DNA of 64,000 nt from Algoriphagus aquimarinus (GTDB lineage: Bacteria > Bacteroidota > Bacteroidia > Cytophagales > Cyclobacteriaceae), in NCBI RefSeq assembly GCF_007997215.1, contig NZ_VORW01000002.1, positions 434,001-498,000 on the forward strand, given 5' to 3'. A program made the translations under genes and the position numbers. Positions 9,325 through 18,123 of this stretch are shown here, piece by piece. The notes under the pieces were generated by a model that made no database searches, was not told where the DNA came from, and saw nothing but the letters and a program-made list of their open reading frames with translations. Within the stretch, counting starts at the first letter, position 1. The number at the start of each line of letters is the position of its first letter.

Positions 9325-9945
9325 TTACCAATCTGGAATACCTCTCTTAGGTCTCTCCGTGGCTTTTTTCTTGTTTTGTTGGATGTAGCGTAATTCTGCA
9401 GCATTCATACTTTCGAGTATTTGCGCAGCTTGCTCAGGAGTGAGGTTCATCGCTTTTAGCTTCTCCTTGAATTCGTCCATAGCCTTTTGCTTATCAGCTA
9501 GATTAGCATCCATCTGATCGTTTGCATTTTCGCTAGGCTTGTCATCACTTTTATCGGATGGATCTCCAGCTTGGGATTCTTTGGCTTTATCCTCGTTGGT
9601 CTTTTCGCCATCTTCTTTGGATTCCTGCTGTTCCCCGTCTTCACCTTGACTTTTTTGATCTTCCTGCTGTTGTTTTTCTTCCTGATTCTGCTGGTCTTGC
9701 TTCTGCTGATCCTGTTTATCTTGCTCTTCCTGTTCTTTTTCCAGCTTTTCTTTCAAAGCCTGTAGTTTCGCATCCGAAGGAAATTTAGTCAAACCGTCCT
9801 TAACTGTAGCCAATGCTTGATCCTTTTCAGTTTTGACGTAGGAACGAGCAGCTCGGTTAAAGTACTCACCGGAGGTTTGGGCTTTAGCGGTGGATAGGCT
9901 TAGGGTGAAAGCAAATCCTAGAAGTATTAGAAGTTTATTTCTCAT
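9325..9945 (-). CDS. Exported acidic Q/E-rich protein, BatC-like
   Basis: 206 residues with a Sec signal peptide (MRNKLLILLGFAFTLSLSTAKAQ). A single TPR-like helical pair (residues 25-70) is followed by roughly 80 residues made almost only of Q, E, D, K and S, then a conserved-looking C-terminus with PEQAAQILESMNAAE and ending RGIPDW. It overlaps the upstream TPR gene by 11 bases, so the two are co-transcribed. TPR plus acidic tail is the composition of BatC in the Bacteroidota Bat (aerotolerance) operons; here it seems divided over two genes. Function inferred from context only. Confidence 0.7.
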   Translation of the reverse strand: MRNKLLILLGFAFTLSLSTAKAQTSGEYFNRAARSYVKTEKDQALATVKDGLTKFPSDAKLQALKEKLEKEQEEQDKQDQQKQDQQNQEEKQQQEDQKSQGEDGEQQESKEDGEKTNEDKAKESQAGDPSDKSDDKPSENANDQMDANLADKQKAMDEFKEKLKAMNLTPEQAAQILESMNAAELRYIQQNKKKATERPKRGIPDW

Positions 9946-10579
9946 CGATCTCTGTGATTTCTTGAAGACTCGTCATAAAATCTTTATACGCATCAACGGT
10001 TTCATCTTGAAGCCTGGCTTCATTCATTAGGTTCAACGCATCTTTGAAGCGGAATTGTTCCACCATTCGATCAGCTTCTGCTTTTTTACGCTTTGCAAAA
10101 TCCGATGGCTCGGGTTTATTCTGGTCTTCATTCTTACGTTCCTCATCACGTTGCAACCATCTTGCCAGCAATTCATAATTATGTCTGGCTACTTCATTGT
10201 TTGGATCTTGAATCAGAGCGGACTTGAATTTACTCAGCGCCGGTTCGTATTCTTTCTTATTTCCCAGAAGCACTCCTCCTTGATTGAATGCAAAGGATGC
10301 AAGCATCTTGTTCGGAGCTATTGAAGCTTTATCGTAATAGCCAACGGCTTCATCTACTTTTTCTGCATACTGATTGCTGAGGCCAAGATTATAATCTAGC
10401 TCCGGTGAAGCATATCCAAATTCATCGATGAGAACCTGATGATTCGTAATTGATTGCTCGTATTCAGCTTTGGCGTAGCTTTCTCCTGCCAAGTCAATGG
10501 CGGAATTCAGCCTGGAAACTCGAGTCCAAGATGCGGGAATCAGAAGGAAAACTGCTAAGGTTAGCTTACTCCAGCTCAT
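9935..10579 (-). CDS. TPR protein of Bat-like operon
   Basis: 214 residues with a short N-terminal hydrophobic segment (LTLAVFLLIPASW) and tetratricopeptide repeats at about 27-145 (AKAEYEQSITNHQ, KVDEAVGYYDKAS, EYEPALSKFKSAL), then a charged linker and one more helical pair (RMVEQFRFKDALNLMNEA). Its ATG directly abuts the stop of the VWA gene (10579/10580), indicating translational coupling. It matches the TPR component BatC/BatE found next to VWA proteins in Bat operons. Probably a periplasmic scaffold partner of the VWA protein. Confidence 0.72.
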   Translation of the reverse strand: MSWSKLTLAVFLLIPASWTRVSRLNSAIDLAGESYAKAEYEQSITNHQVLIDEFGYASPELDYNLGLSNQYAEKVDEAVGYYDKASIAPNKMLASFAFNQGGVLLGNKKEYEPALSKFKSALIQDPNNEVARHNYELLARWLQRDEERKNEDQNKPEPSDFAKRKKAEADRMVEQFRFKDALNLMNEARLQDETVDAYKDFMTSLQEITEIDEK

Positions 10580-11545
10580 TTATAGTTTGATAGTTTTAAT
10601 CGGTAACATCATGTCCAGCAAAGAAAGAACTAAGCCAGCCAATAGAAAATAAAAATACTTATTTGCAGAAGCTTCGACAACTCTAGATCCAGTGACTCCG
10701 CCTTCTACACGCTCCAAAGCAGCAGTTAAATCTCCAATTTCCTGAACTTCATCAGAAATCTCAAAGTATTGGCCATTTGTCTCAGCAGCAATTTGCTGAA
10801 GGGGTGCACGGTCAAGAACTGTTTGCGCAGGTTTACCTGTTTGTGGATCGATCACCAAGCCATTACCTCTAGGTATGCTGCTTCCACCAGTGGTACCGAC
10901 GCCAAGCGAAAATACTTTTATTCCCTCATTGCTTAATCGGGATCCAATATCCTCCAGATCATCGCCAAAGTTTTCTCCATCCGAGATCAAAATAATTGTT
11001 TTAGACTTCACCTCTTGACTTTCATCATTGAGGAATCTTTCCTCAGCCATCCTTAATGGACCATTGAGATCCGTTCCGAAATTAGGAACCAGGCCAGTAT
11101 TCAATCCATCGATGTACAATTGGAGTACACTTTGATCGAAGGTGAGGGGACATTGCATGAAAGCTTCTGAACTGAAAATGATCAATCCGATTCTATCTGA
11201 AGGAAAACTTTTCGTTAAGTTTTTCAATTCAAACTTTATTCGTTGAAGTCGACTAGGACCGATGTCAGCCGCATTCATCGACTGAGATAAATCCACAGCG
11301 ATGAAAATATCTTTGCCTTCATCTTGGATTTCCTTCAATGAGGTACCAATAGAAGGCCCTGCAAAAGCAATAAGAAACAGCACAAAATACGTAGTTCGGA
11401 TGACCACCTTAGTGAACAGCCTACGCTTCTCTACTTCCAGCTTGTGGTTGATCTTCCAATAGCGAAATAGATAAATAAAATACAGCAAACCGAAAATGCC
11501 GGCTAGCAAGAGGGTGAGTTTTACGTCCGGATAAGCCCAAATCAT
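10580..11545 (-). CDS. VWA-domain membrane protein (BatA/BatB-like)
   Basis: 321 residues: transmembrane helices near 9-27 and 50-63, a von Willebrand A domain from about 78 to 280, and a C-terminal helix near 300-317. The MIDAS metal site is intact: D85-x-S87-x-S89 in AVDLSQSM, with a downstream ISDGEN. This is the layout of BatA/BatB from aerotolerance operons. The usual moxR and DUF58 genes are not upstream; the next gene is a divergent TonB receptor. The operon is therefore VWA-TPR-acidic protein alone. Confidence 0.85.
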   Translation of the reverse strand: MIWAYPDVKLTLLLAGIFGLLYFIYLFRYWKINHKLEVEKRRLFTKVVIRTTYFVLFLIAFAGPSIGTSLKEIQDEGKDIFIAVDLSQSMNAADIGPSRLQRIKFELKNLTKSFPSDRIGLIIFSSEAFMQCPLTFDQSVLQLYIDGLNTGLVPNFGTDLNGPLRMAEERFLNDESQEVKSKTIILISDGENFGDDLEDIGSRLSNEGIKVFSLGVGTTGGSSIPRGNGLVIDPQTGKPAQTVLDRAPLQQIAAETNGQYFEISDEVQEIGDLTAALERVEGGVTGSRVVEASANKYFYFLLAGLVLSLLDMMLPIKTIKL

Positions 11546-11687
11546 GACCTGAAATTATAAAATAAAGCTTACTTTAAAAGGGTGAATGCGATAAGAGGTG
11601 TCCCTAATTTGAAATGATCTTGATAATTAACAAACATTAATTTTTGTGAAGCGTCTAGTTTTGGGGTACAATCCTTATTTATGTAGC

Positions 11688-14090
11688 ATGAGGTTAACTG
11701 CCAAACCAAGTAATTTCCTTTTCATTTTCCTTTTCACTTTCCCTTTTTCAGAGCTTATAGCTCAGGAAACGAAGGTTTTTGTAGCGCAAGTGCTAGATGT
11801 AACAAACTCATCGCCGCTGCCCGGAGCTAGTGTTTATTGGGAAAACGATGTGTCTTCAGGAGTAGTTTCTGAAATCGATGGGACTTTTCAAATAGGTATT
11901 AAAACCTTACCCGCCCGTCTGGTAGTTTCTTTTATAGGATTCGAAACTTCCATTAGAGTGATTACTTCAAAGGATTTCGATAAACCGCAGCGATTTTTTC
12001 TCAAACCAGAAGATTTGTCGCTTGATGAAATCATCATTCAGGAGACAAATCCGGATCAGTCTGTTCGGAATATGGAGACAGGAAAAGCAACAGTCCCTAT
12101 TGCAACTATTAAAAATATACCGGCCCTTTTTGGTGAAGTAGATCTGCTAAGAAGCTTACAATTGCTGCCTGGCGTGCAGACTGCGGGAGAAGGAACCACA
12201 GGACTATTTGTGCGTGGTGGTTCAGCTGACCAGAATCTGGTGCAGTTAGATGGTGCACCGATCTACAATCCTTCTCATTTCTTTGGATTTTTCTCTGTCT
12301 TCAATCCGGATGCATTGGATCAAGTGGAGCTGTATAAAGGCAATATGCCTGCTTCTTTCGGAGGCAGACTTTCAGCTTTGATAGATGTTTCACTTCGAGA
12401 GGGAAATAATGAGCAGATCCATGGAGAGGGAGGAATTGGTACGATATCTTCCCGATTGACCTTGGACGGACCGCTTTTTTCAGAAAAATCGACCTTTGTT
12501 ATTTCTGGTAGAAGAACCTATGCAGATATGTTTTTGAAGCTTTCAAGTGATCCTGATATCAATAATAACAAACTTAATTTCCATGATTTGAGCGGAAAGC
12601 TGTCATTTAAATTGAGTGAGCGCGATAAACTAACCGTTTCCAGTTATCAAGGAAGTGATTTTCTTGGTCTTGATGATGAGTTTGGTTTGGGCTGGACCAA
12701 TTGGATTTCATCGGCTCAGTGGAGTAGAAATATTTCTGATAAGCTATTCTTTGATCTGGATGGATATCACTCCATGTATAACTACAGCGTGGAATTTGAT
12801 GATCCTGATAATGGCTTTGAATGGAAAAACAATCTTTCCGAATCGGGAATGAAGGGAATTTGGACTTTTCTTAAAAGCGATGCCTTGCAAACTTATTGGG
12901 GATTTCAAAGCCAGTTTTATCATTTTGCCCCTATTAGACTAGTTCCATCTGTAGATAGTAATATTGATCCGTTGGCGACTAGCCCTAAGAATGGTGTGCT
13001 GAATAGTTTATTCGCAGGAATGACCAATGAGATCACTCCTAAATTAAGCACAGAAGTAGGACTGAGATGGGGATTCTTTAATCAAGTAGGGAAAGGAGTA
13101 GATTACCTTTATGAAGGAGGAGTGCTCGATCCTGCTTCATCTATTATAGATTCCGTGAATTATAAGAGTTTCGAAAACATCAAGTTCTACCAAGGACTAG
13201 AACCGCGAGTTGCTTTCCGATATTTATTCAATGATGAGTTTTCTGTTAAGGCAGCCTACAATCGCAATTTCCAATATGTGCAGATCGCTTCAAATAGCTC
13301 TGCCGGATTGCCCATAGATCGATGGATTTTAGCAGGAACTTATGTACCTCCTATACGTGCTGATCAGATTTCGCTTGGCCTATTTCGCAATTTCGATAAT
13401 AACCGCTGGGAGTTTTCTGTAGAAGGTTATTACAAGGATTTCAAGAACATCATTGATTTGAGAAATGGTGCTCAAATTCTATTTACTGATAAAATAGAGA
13501 CCGAAATCCTCAAAGGAAATGGATGGGCATATGGTACGGAATTTATGCTGCGCAAGAATGTAGGAAAGACCACAGGTTGGCTGGCTTATACATGGTCTCG
13601 ATCTTGGCGCAAAACGCCTGGAGTTTCTGAGGGATTGAAATACAACCCACGCTATGACCGCCCGCATGATTTGACTTTGGTGCTGAACCATGAGTTTTCG
13701 CCTTCTTGGTCAGCAGGATTAACGTTCATTTATACTACAGGACAGGCGGTTTCATTTCCGATTGGCCTTTATGATGTTGATTTGCAGTCAGTCCCGCTTT
13801 ATTCTAAGTATAGGAATGAGGATAGATTCCCTGATTACCACAGAATGGATGCATCCGTCACTTGGAAAAATGCCGACAAGGGAAGGAAATGGAAAGGGAG
13901 CTGGAACTTCAGTATTTACAATCTGTACGGTAGGAAGAATCCATTTGCCTATGAATTCAGAGAGATCTACAATGATAATATCAAATATAGTAGGGCCGAA
14001 GATGGGCCAATAGTGACTTCCAGACAAGGAGTTGTCATGACTTACCTCTTTACATTCTTGCCATCGATCACTTATAATTTCCAATTCTGA
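11688..14090 (+). CDS. TonB-dependent receptor, carboxypeptidase-like extension
   Basis: Outer-membrane importer of about 800 residues. The ATG at 11688 is preferred to the upstream GTG at 11646 because it opens on a signal peptide (MRLTAKPSNFLFIFLFTFPF ... ELIAQ). Order: CarboxypepD_reg-like domain (about 30-110, with SSPLPGASVYW), plug (VRNMETGKATVPIATIKNIP, LRSLQLLPGVQTAGEG, GLFVRGGSADQNLVQLDG), then the 22-strand barrel. It is immediately followed by a DUF4249 lipoprotein (1 base gap), the usual partner of this receptor subclass. Substrate unknown. Confidence 0.92.
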   Translation: MRLTAKPSNFLFIFLFTFPFSELIAQETKVFVAQVLDVTNSSPLPGASVYWENDVSSGVVSEIDGTFQIGIKTLPARLVVSFIGFETSIRVITSKDFDKPQRFFLKPEDLSLDEIIIQETNPDQSVRNMETGKATVPIATIKNIPALFGEVDLLRSLQLLPGVQTAGEGTTGLFVRGGSADQNLVQLDGAPIYNPSHFFGFFSVFNPDALDQVELYKGNMPASFGGRLSALIDVSLREGNNEQIHGEGGIGTISSRLTLDGPLFSEKSTFVISGRRTYADMFLKLSSDPDINNNKLNFHDLSGKLSFKLSERDKLTVSSYQGSDFLGLDDEFGLGWTNWISSAQWSRNISDKLFFDLDGYHSMYNYSVEFDDPDNGFEWKNNLSESGMKGIWTFLKSDALQTYWGFQSQFYHFAPIRLVPSVDSNIDPLATSPKNGVLNSLFAGMTNEITPKLSTEVGLRWGFFNQVGKGVDYLYEGGVLDPASSIIDSVNYKSFENIKFYQGLEPRVAFRYLFNDEFSVKAAYNRNFQYVQIASNSSAGLPIDRWILAGTYVPPIRADQISLGLFRNFDNNRWEFSVEGYYKDFKNIIDLRNGAQILFTDKIETEILKGNGWAYGTEFMLRKNVGKTTGWLAYTWSRSWRKTPGVSEGLKYNPRYDRPHDLTLVLNHEFSPSWSAGLTFIYTTGQAVSFPIGLYDVDLQSVPLYSKYRNEDRFPDYHRMDASVTWKNADKGRKWKGSWNFSIYNLYGRKNPFAYEFREIYNDNIKYSRAEDGPIVTSRQGVVMTYLFTFLPSITYNFQF

Positions 14091-14091
14091 A

Positions 14092-14928
14092 ATGAAGAGA
14101 ATTTGCATCATACTATTAGCTGTCGCTAGTTTCTCCTGTCAGGAAGAAGTTAATCTTCCTTTGGGAACAATTGATTCTCCTGTCCCAGTTATTGAGGCTA
14201 TCTGGTCAGATAGGCCATTCTATAATGAAGTGAAGATTACGCTAGCGCAAAATTATTTAGATAATTCGGAAATAGATGTGGTGAAAGACGCACAGGTGTT
14301 TATCATTAATACACGAAGTAAAGAGGTAATTCCATTTCGTTTTGATCAAGGAAACCTTAGCTATATACCCGTTGAAACGACTAAAAGAGCTGAAATTGGA
14401 GAGAGTTACCAATTATTTATACAGTGGAAAGACAATCAATTTACTTCAAGTGGAGAGATGCTGGCTCCACCTATTGTAGACAGCCTCACTTATAAATACG
14501 AGAAGGAAAGATTATTTCGAGATGAAGGATACTATATTAAAGTGTATGGTAAAATCCCCTACCAAGAAAACAATTACTATCGTATACGTGTGATAGAAAA
14601 TGACACCCTTAAGAATGATCGTGATGACTACTTACTTTTTGATGACACGTTTGGGCTTACTTTTTTTGAAAATGGTCTGGAGTTGAACTACGATTTTGCA
14701 GAAGGGGATAAGGTGCGACTGGAGCTATATAGATTGAATAAGGAGCCTTACAATTACTTCACTCAGTTAGTAAGTTTACTTTATAACGATGGAGGGCTTT
14801 TTAGTCCTCCACCTCAAAATCCAGATACAAACATCGAGGTGATTTCTGGGAGCTCTGACGTATTGGGATATTTTAGTGTGGCTTCTATTTTGACAGAATC
14901 AGTAGCTATTGAAGGGAAAGATGATTGA
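14092..14928 (+). CDS. DUF4249 lipoprotein
   Basis: 278 residues with a lipoprotein signal (MKRICIILLAVASFSC, lipid cysteine at residue 16). The mature start EEVNLPLGTIDSPVPVIEA and the following VKITLAQNYLDN match the DUF4249 family, which in Bacteroidota is encoded beside TonB receptors. It is presumed to be an outer-membrane accessory or substrate-binding lipoprotein. The start lies 1 base after the receptor's stop, so the pair is translationally linked. Biochemical role not established. Confidence 0.85.
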   Translation: MKRICIILLAVASFSCQEEVNLPLGTIDSPVPVIEAIWSDRPFYNEVKITLAQNYLDNSEIDVVKDAQVFIINTRSKEVIPFRFDQGNLSYIPVETTKRAEIGESYQLFIQWKDNQFTSSGEMLAPPIVDSLTYKYEKERLFRDEGYYIKVYGKIPYQENNYYRIRVIENDTLKNDRDDYLLFDDTFGLTFFENGLELNYDFAEGDKVRLELYRLNKEPYNYFTQLVSLLYNDGGLFSPPPQNPDTNIEVISGSSDVLGYFSVASILTESVAIEGKDD

Positions 14929-15117
14929 TACTCTGCTATCCTAAGAATATAGTGTTTAGATAGATACAATTTCTAACCTTTATTATTTTTTAGCATTCAA
15001 AAGCAAGGGAGGTAGTAATTAGGTGATTCTTCCGTTCTCCAGCAGGTAATTTATCGGACTGAAAATCTGGAGGATAATCTTGGTAAGACATTCATTTTTT
15101 TAGATCTCTTATTTTTA

Positions 15118-15149
15118 TCGTAGTAATACGAAATAATCGTAGGATTATT
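15118..15149. promoter_or_regulatory. Tandem inverted repeats before blaI-like gene
   Basis: Two adjacent inverted repeats: TCGTA-GTAA-TACGA (15118-15131) and AATAATC-GTAG-GATTATT (15132-15149). They end 25 bases before the start of the BlaI-like repressor gene. BlaI/MecI repressors autoregulate through palindromic operators with a short spacer, so these are good operator candidates. A near-match to the -7 box (TACCTTAG, 15163-15170) sits just before the ATG. Confidence 0.5.
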
Positions 15150-15174
15150 AAAAATTCGTTTTTACCTTAGGGCT

Positions 15175-15549
15175 ATGGACGAATTAAATAACAACGAAGA
15201 AAGGATCATGCGAATTTTTTGGAGACTCGAAAAAGCGCTTGTCCGAGATGTTCTTGATGAACTACCAGATCCGAAGCCGCCTTATACCACCTTGGCATCT
15301 TCCATTAAGCTACTTGAGAAGAAAGGCTATTTGGATCACAAAGCTTACGGCACCACACACCAGTATTTCCCATTGATCTCACAGGCTGACTACAGCAAGA
15401 GAAGTGTAAATCAATTGGTGAAGCATTATTTCGAAGGTTCGGTGGGGAATTTCCTCTCTTTCATGGTGAAGGAAAATAAGATTTCTGATAAGGAAATTGA
15501 AGACTTACAGAAGATGATCGATGATATGGACAAGCCCACAGAGTCATGA
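15175..15549 (+). CDS. BlaI/MecI/CopY-family repressor
   Basis: 124 residues: an N-terminal winged helix (ERIMRIFWRLEKALVRDVLDEL, then TTLASSIKLLEKKGYLDHK) and a C-terminal dimerisation helix region. In the family, the partner M56/BlaR1 sensor triggers cleavage of the repressor and derepression of the operon. Its stop overlaps the ATG of the M56 gene by 4 bases (ATGA), so repressor and sensor are translationally coupled. Two inverted repeats directly upstream are candidate autoregulatory operators. Effector unknown; beta-lactam is not implied. Confidence 0.92.
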   Translation: MDELNNNEERIMRIFWRLEKALVRDVLDELPDPKPPYTTLASSIKLLEKKGYLDHKAYGTTHQYFPLISQADYSKRSVNQLVKHYFEGSVGNFLSFMVKENKISDKEIEDLQKMIDDMDKPTES

Positions 15550-16817
15550 ATGCTATCCTAATATATCTACTTGAAGCAAGTATTTGTGTTGCTATCACGG
15601 TGCTCTTTTACCGAATTGTATTGAGTGAATTGACATTTTTCACGTTGAATCGTGTGATTTTGATTGGTATGTTGATGCTTTCATTCATCATTCCTATGCT
15701 CTCATTTAAGCTTGGAATCACCTCATTGGGCACTGGAGAAATAACGCTTCCCGAATTCCTAGTAGGTAAAGAAGTCGCACAGGAAGCAGTAAGTTTTACT
15801 TGGCAGGAACTTGTTTTTTACACCTACCTGGCGGGAGTAGTTGTGATGACAGCACATTTGATTTTGGGATTCTTTACTTCTCAGCGATTGCTGGGTAAGT
15901 CCAGATTGATGCGTTATCAGGATTACTGGATAGCGGTTCATCCTAAGTTCATTCCGGCTTCCTTCTTCAGTTACATTTTGCTGCCAGACTTCAATCCTGA
16001 CAGATCTGAACAAAGACAAATCGTCCTACACGAGTCAGTTCATGTACGCTTGAAGCACAGCTGGGATCTGTTGTTGATCCAGTTCGCTAAAATCATCTTT
16101 TGGTTCAATCCTTTGATCTACCAGTTCGAAAGATCACTTAGAGAAGTGCATGAATATCAAGCGGATCAAGGTGTGACCTCTACTTATTCCAAAAGAGAAT
16201 ACTCCGGACTATTGCTTCAGATGATCACTGGAGGACAAGGCTGGCACTTCATGAATAATTTCAACCAATTTCAAACCAAAAAACGAATTATTATGATGAG
16301 TAAACCACAATCCCAGAAAAGGGAAATGCGTAGGTTCTTGCTTGCGATTCCTGTATTGGCGGCGTTGTTCTTCGTATTTTCTTGCGAAATAACGCCTGAA
16401 GAAGATATTGAAGGCCCCACTATGAATGGTGTGAAGGAAGTCGTAAAAATAGGGCCTTCTGACATAACAGCACGAGTGATGGAAATTGGCAAAGACGGCG
16501 AGCCAATTTATGATGTTGTAGAAAAGCAACCAGATCCTGTAGGAGGAATGGCAGGATGGAATGCCTATCTAAGCGAAACCTTAACTTATCCAGCGCAGGC
16601 CAAAACTTTAGGAATTGAGGGGACTGTGATCCTAATGTTTACAGTCAATTCTGATGGCAGTCTTTCAGATATAGAAGTACTTCGAGCAATTGGAGGCGGT
16701 GCAGATGAGGAAGCAGTTAGAGCAATAGAAAATGCACCGAATTGGACTCCAGGTTCTCAAAAAGGAGTAACAGTAAATACGAGAATGAGATTGCCTATTA
16801 GATTTAAACTAAGTTGA
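15546..16817 (+). CDS. M56/BlaR1 antirepressor fused to TonB domain
   Basis: 423 residues. The N-terminal half is a multi-helix membrane M56 metallopeptidase with the zinc motif HESVH at 162-166 and a downstream REVHEYQAD that supplies the glutamate ligand. A further hydrophobic segment at about 262-279 ends in a cysteine (FVFSC). The C-terminal 90 residues are a TonB C-terminal domain (GGMAGWNAYLSETLTYP ... EGTVILMFTVNSDGSL ... WTPGSQ). In place of the penicillin-binding sensor of classical BlaR1, the periplasmic part is therefore TonB-like. Two paralogous TonB-domain genes follow directly. Confidence 0.9.
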   Translation: MNAILIYLLEASICVAITVLFYRIVLSELTFFTLNRVILIGMLMLSFIIPMLSFKLGITSLGTGEITLPEFLVGKEVAQEAVSFTWQELVFYTYLAGVVVMTAHLILGFFTSQRLLGKSRLMRYQDYWIAVHPKFIPASFFSYILLPDFNPDRSEQRQIVLHESVHVRLKHSWDLLLIQFAKIIFWFNPLIYQFERSLREVHEYQADQGVTSTYSKREYSGLLLQMITGGQGWHFMNNFNQFQTKKRIIMMSKPQSQKREMRRFLLAIPVLAALFFVFSCEITPEEDIEGPTMNGVKEVVKIGPSDITARVMEIGKDGEPIYDVVEKQPDPVGGMAGWNAYLSETLTYPAQAKTLGIEGTVILMFTVNSDGSLSDIEVLRAIGGGADEEAVRAIENAPNWTPGSQKGVTVNTRMRLPIRFKLS

Positions 16818-16982
16818 GTTGGCTTATAGGTATTAAAACCTCACGTGACACCAACAAATGATTTTCCACAGACCATTGAAATTCCAGTTTCTAATTAAGT
16901 CTCTTAGTTAAAAAGTCTTTTCAGAAATTCTGCAGAACTGGATTCTTTAAAGAATAAATGAAATACACCTAAATCAAAATCT

Positions 16983-17408
16983 ATGAAACTATCAATTCTT
17001 AATTTCCAGTTTAAAGTAATTCCAGTATTCTTAATTGCTTTTCTCTTTTTCGCTGCACTCCCTATTCTATCTGCACAGGGTCAAACTGAAGGAGAGGATG
17101 TCTTAATGGAAGTAGACGAAATGCCTAAGCCAAAAGGAGGAATGGAAGGATGGAATACCTACTTGGCTAAAAACCTGACCTATCCGAAAGCTGCTAGAGA
17201 AGCGAAAGTAGAAGGTACTGTGATCGCCACTTTTGTAGTTGATGAAAAAGGAGAAGTAAGTAATGTGGAAATTCTCAGAGGCATAGGTGGTGGCTGTGAT
17301 GAGGAAGTGATGCGACTGGTAAAAGAGTCGCCTAATTGGACCCCTGGAAAAAAGGACGGTGAAATAGTCAAAGTAAGAATGAGGCTTCCTATTAGATTTA
17401 AATTATAA
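16983..17408 (+). CDS. TonB C-terminal-domain protein
   Basis: 141 residues: N-terminal signal/anchor (about 1-33), then a TonB_C domain from about 45. It shares with the preceding gene the sequence pattern PKGGMEGWNTYLAKNLTYP, EGTVIATFVVDEKGEV, ILRGIGGGCDEE and WTPG, ending MRLPIRFKL. It lacks a proline-rich spacer long enough to span the periplasm, so it may be an accessory or signalling TonB domain rather than a full energy transducer. Likely arose by duplication from the BlaR1-linked domain. A strong intrinsic terminator follows. Confidence 0.85.
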   Translation: MKLSILNFQFKVIPVFLIAFLFFAALPILSAQGQTEGEDVLMEVDEMPKPKGGMEGWNTYLAKNLTYPKAAREAKVEGTVIATFVVDEKGEVSNVEILRGIGGGCDEEVMRLVKESPNWTPGKKDGEIVKVRMRLPIRFKL

Positions 17409-17430
17409 GTTAAGTTTTAATTAGTCGAAA

Positions 17431-17460
17431 AAACATCCGAAGCTTCTTCGGGTGTTTTTT
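17431..17460 (+). terminator. Intrinsic terminator
   Basis: A 12-bp stem, AAACATCCGAAG pairing with CTTCGGGTGTTT (one T-G wobble), a 3-base loop, and a run of six T at 17455-17460. It lies 23 bases after the stop of the first stand-alone TonB-domain gene. Confidence 0.88.
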
Positions 17461-17515
17461 AGTTTATAAGCAAAAAGAGTTAGTTTAGACTACATTTTCA
17501 ACAACCACAAATTCT

Positions 17516-17953
17516 ATGAAATCAACAAAAAGGTCATTACTGTTGGCAGGTACTGCGCTGATGTTTTTCACTATTCTTTCATCCTTTGATGGGGGTAATA
17601 TAGGGCTGGATAATTATCCCTCATCTTTCGCAGATACTGTAAAATTTGTAGAAGTCCAAGAACTTGACGTTCCGCCAAAACCACAAGGAGGAATGAAAGG
17701 ATGGAATAATTACCTTTCGCAAAACCTGAAAGTTCCGCAAACAGATAGAGGAAATGGAACTGTCATTGTTGTTTTTTTGGTGCAAGAAGATGGAAGTGTC
17801 ACTGATGTGGAATTGCTTAAAAGTGTTTCCAAAGGCTGCGACAAGGCAGCAATGGATGTGGTGAAAAAGTCCCCCAAATGGGAACCAGGAGAATTGGATG
17901 GCAAAAAAGTAACTTCAAGAATGAGGTTGCCTATTCGATTCAGTTTTAATTAA
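17516..17953 (+). CDS. TonB C-terminal-domain protein
   Basis: 145 residues: an N-terminal hydrophobic segment (LLLAGTALMFFTILSSF) and a TonB_C domain from about 50 (PKPQGGMKGWNNYLSQNLKVP, GTVIVVFLVQEDGSVTDVELL, WEPG, MRLPIRFSF). Third member of the local TonB-domain set, more diverged than the second. It lies between two intrinsic terminators, so it is probably a separate transcript. Role inferred as for its neighbour. Confidence 0.85.
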   Translation: MKSTKRSLLLAGTALMFFTILSSFDGGNIGLDNYPSSFADTVKFVEVQELDVPPKPQGGMKGWNNYLSQNLKVPQTDRGNGTVIVVFLVQEDGSVTDVELLKSVSKGCDKAAMDVVKKSPKWEPGELDGKKVTSRMRLPIRFSFN

Positions 17954-17981
17954 TAACTTTCTGTTTTATGAAATCATGGCG

Positions 17982-18009
17982 CCACTGGGTTTAGCTCAGT
18001 GGTTTTTGT
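17982..18009 (+). terminator. Intrinsic terminator
   Basis: CCACTGGG pairing with CTCAGTGG (one wobble) around a 5-base loop, followed by TTTTTGTTT. It lies 28 bases after the stop of the second stand-alone TonB-domain gene. Confidence 0.82.
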
Positions 18010-18123
18010 TTGAAGTGATATAGGACTTTGACTTTAATATAATCCACCTTGCGTTTTCTTACTTCGATTAAGGATAATCCTAGTAATTTCGAACAAATTC
18101 AGATCTAAAAATCGATTCATTAG

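Noticed and set aside
9558..9788. Leu/Phe-rich plus-strand frames opposite the acidic protein
   Set aside because: They are the complement of the Q/E/K-rich repeat and only look like membrane helices for that reason.
11646..11687. GTG start for the TonB receptor
   Set aside because: The ATG at 11688 opens directly on a signal peptide; the GTG extension would displace it.
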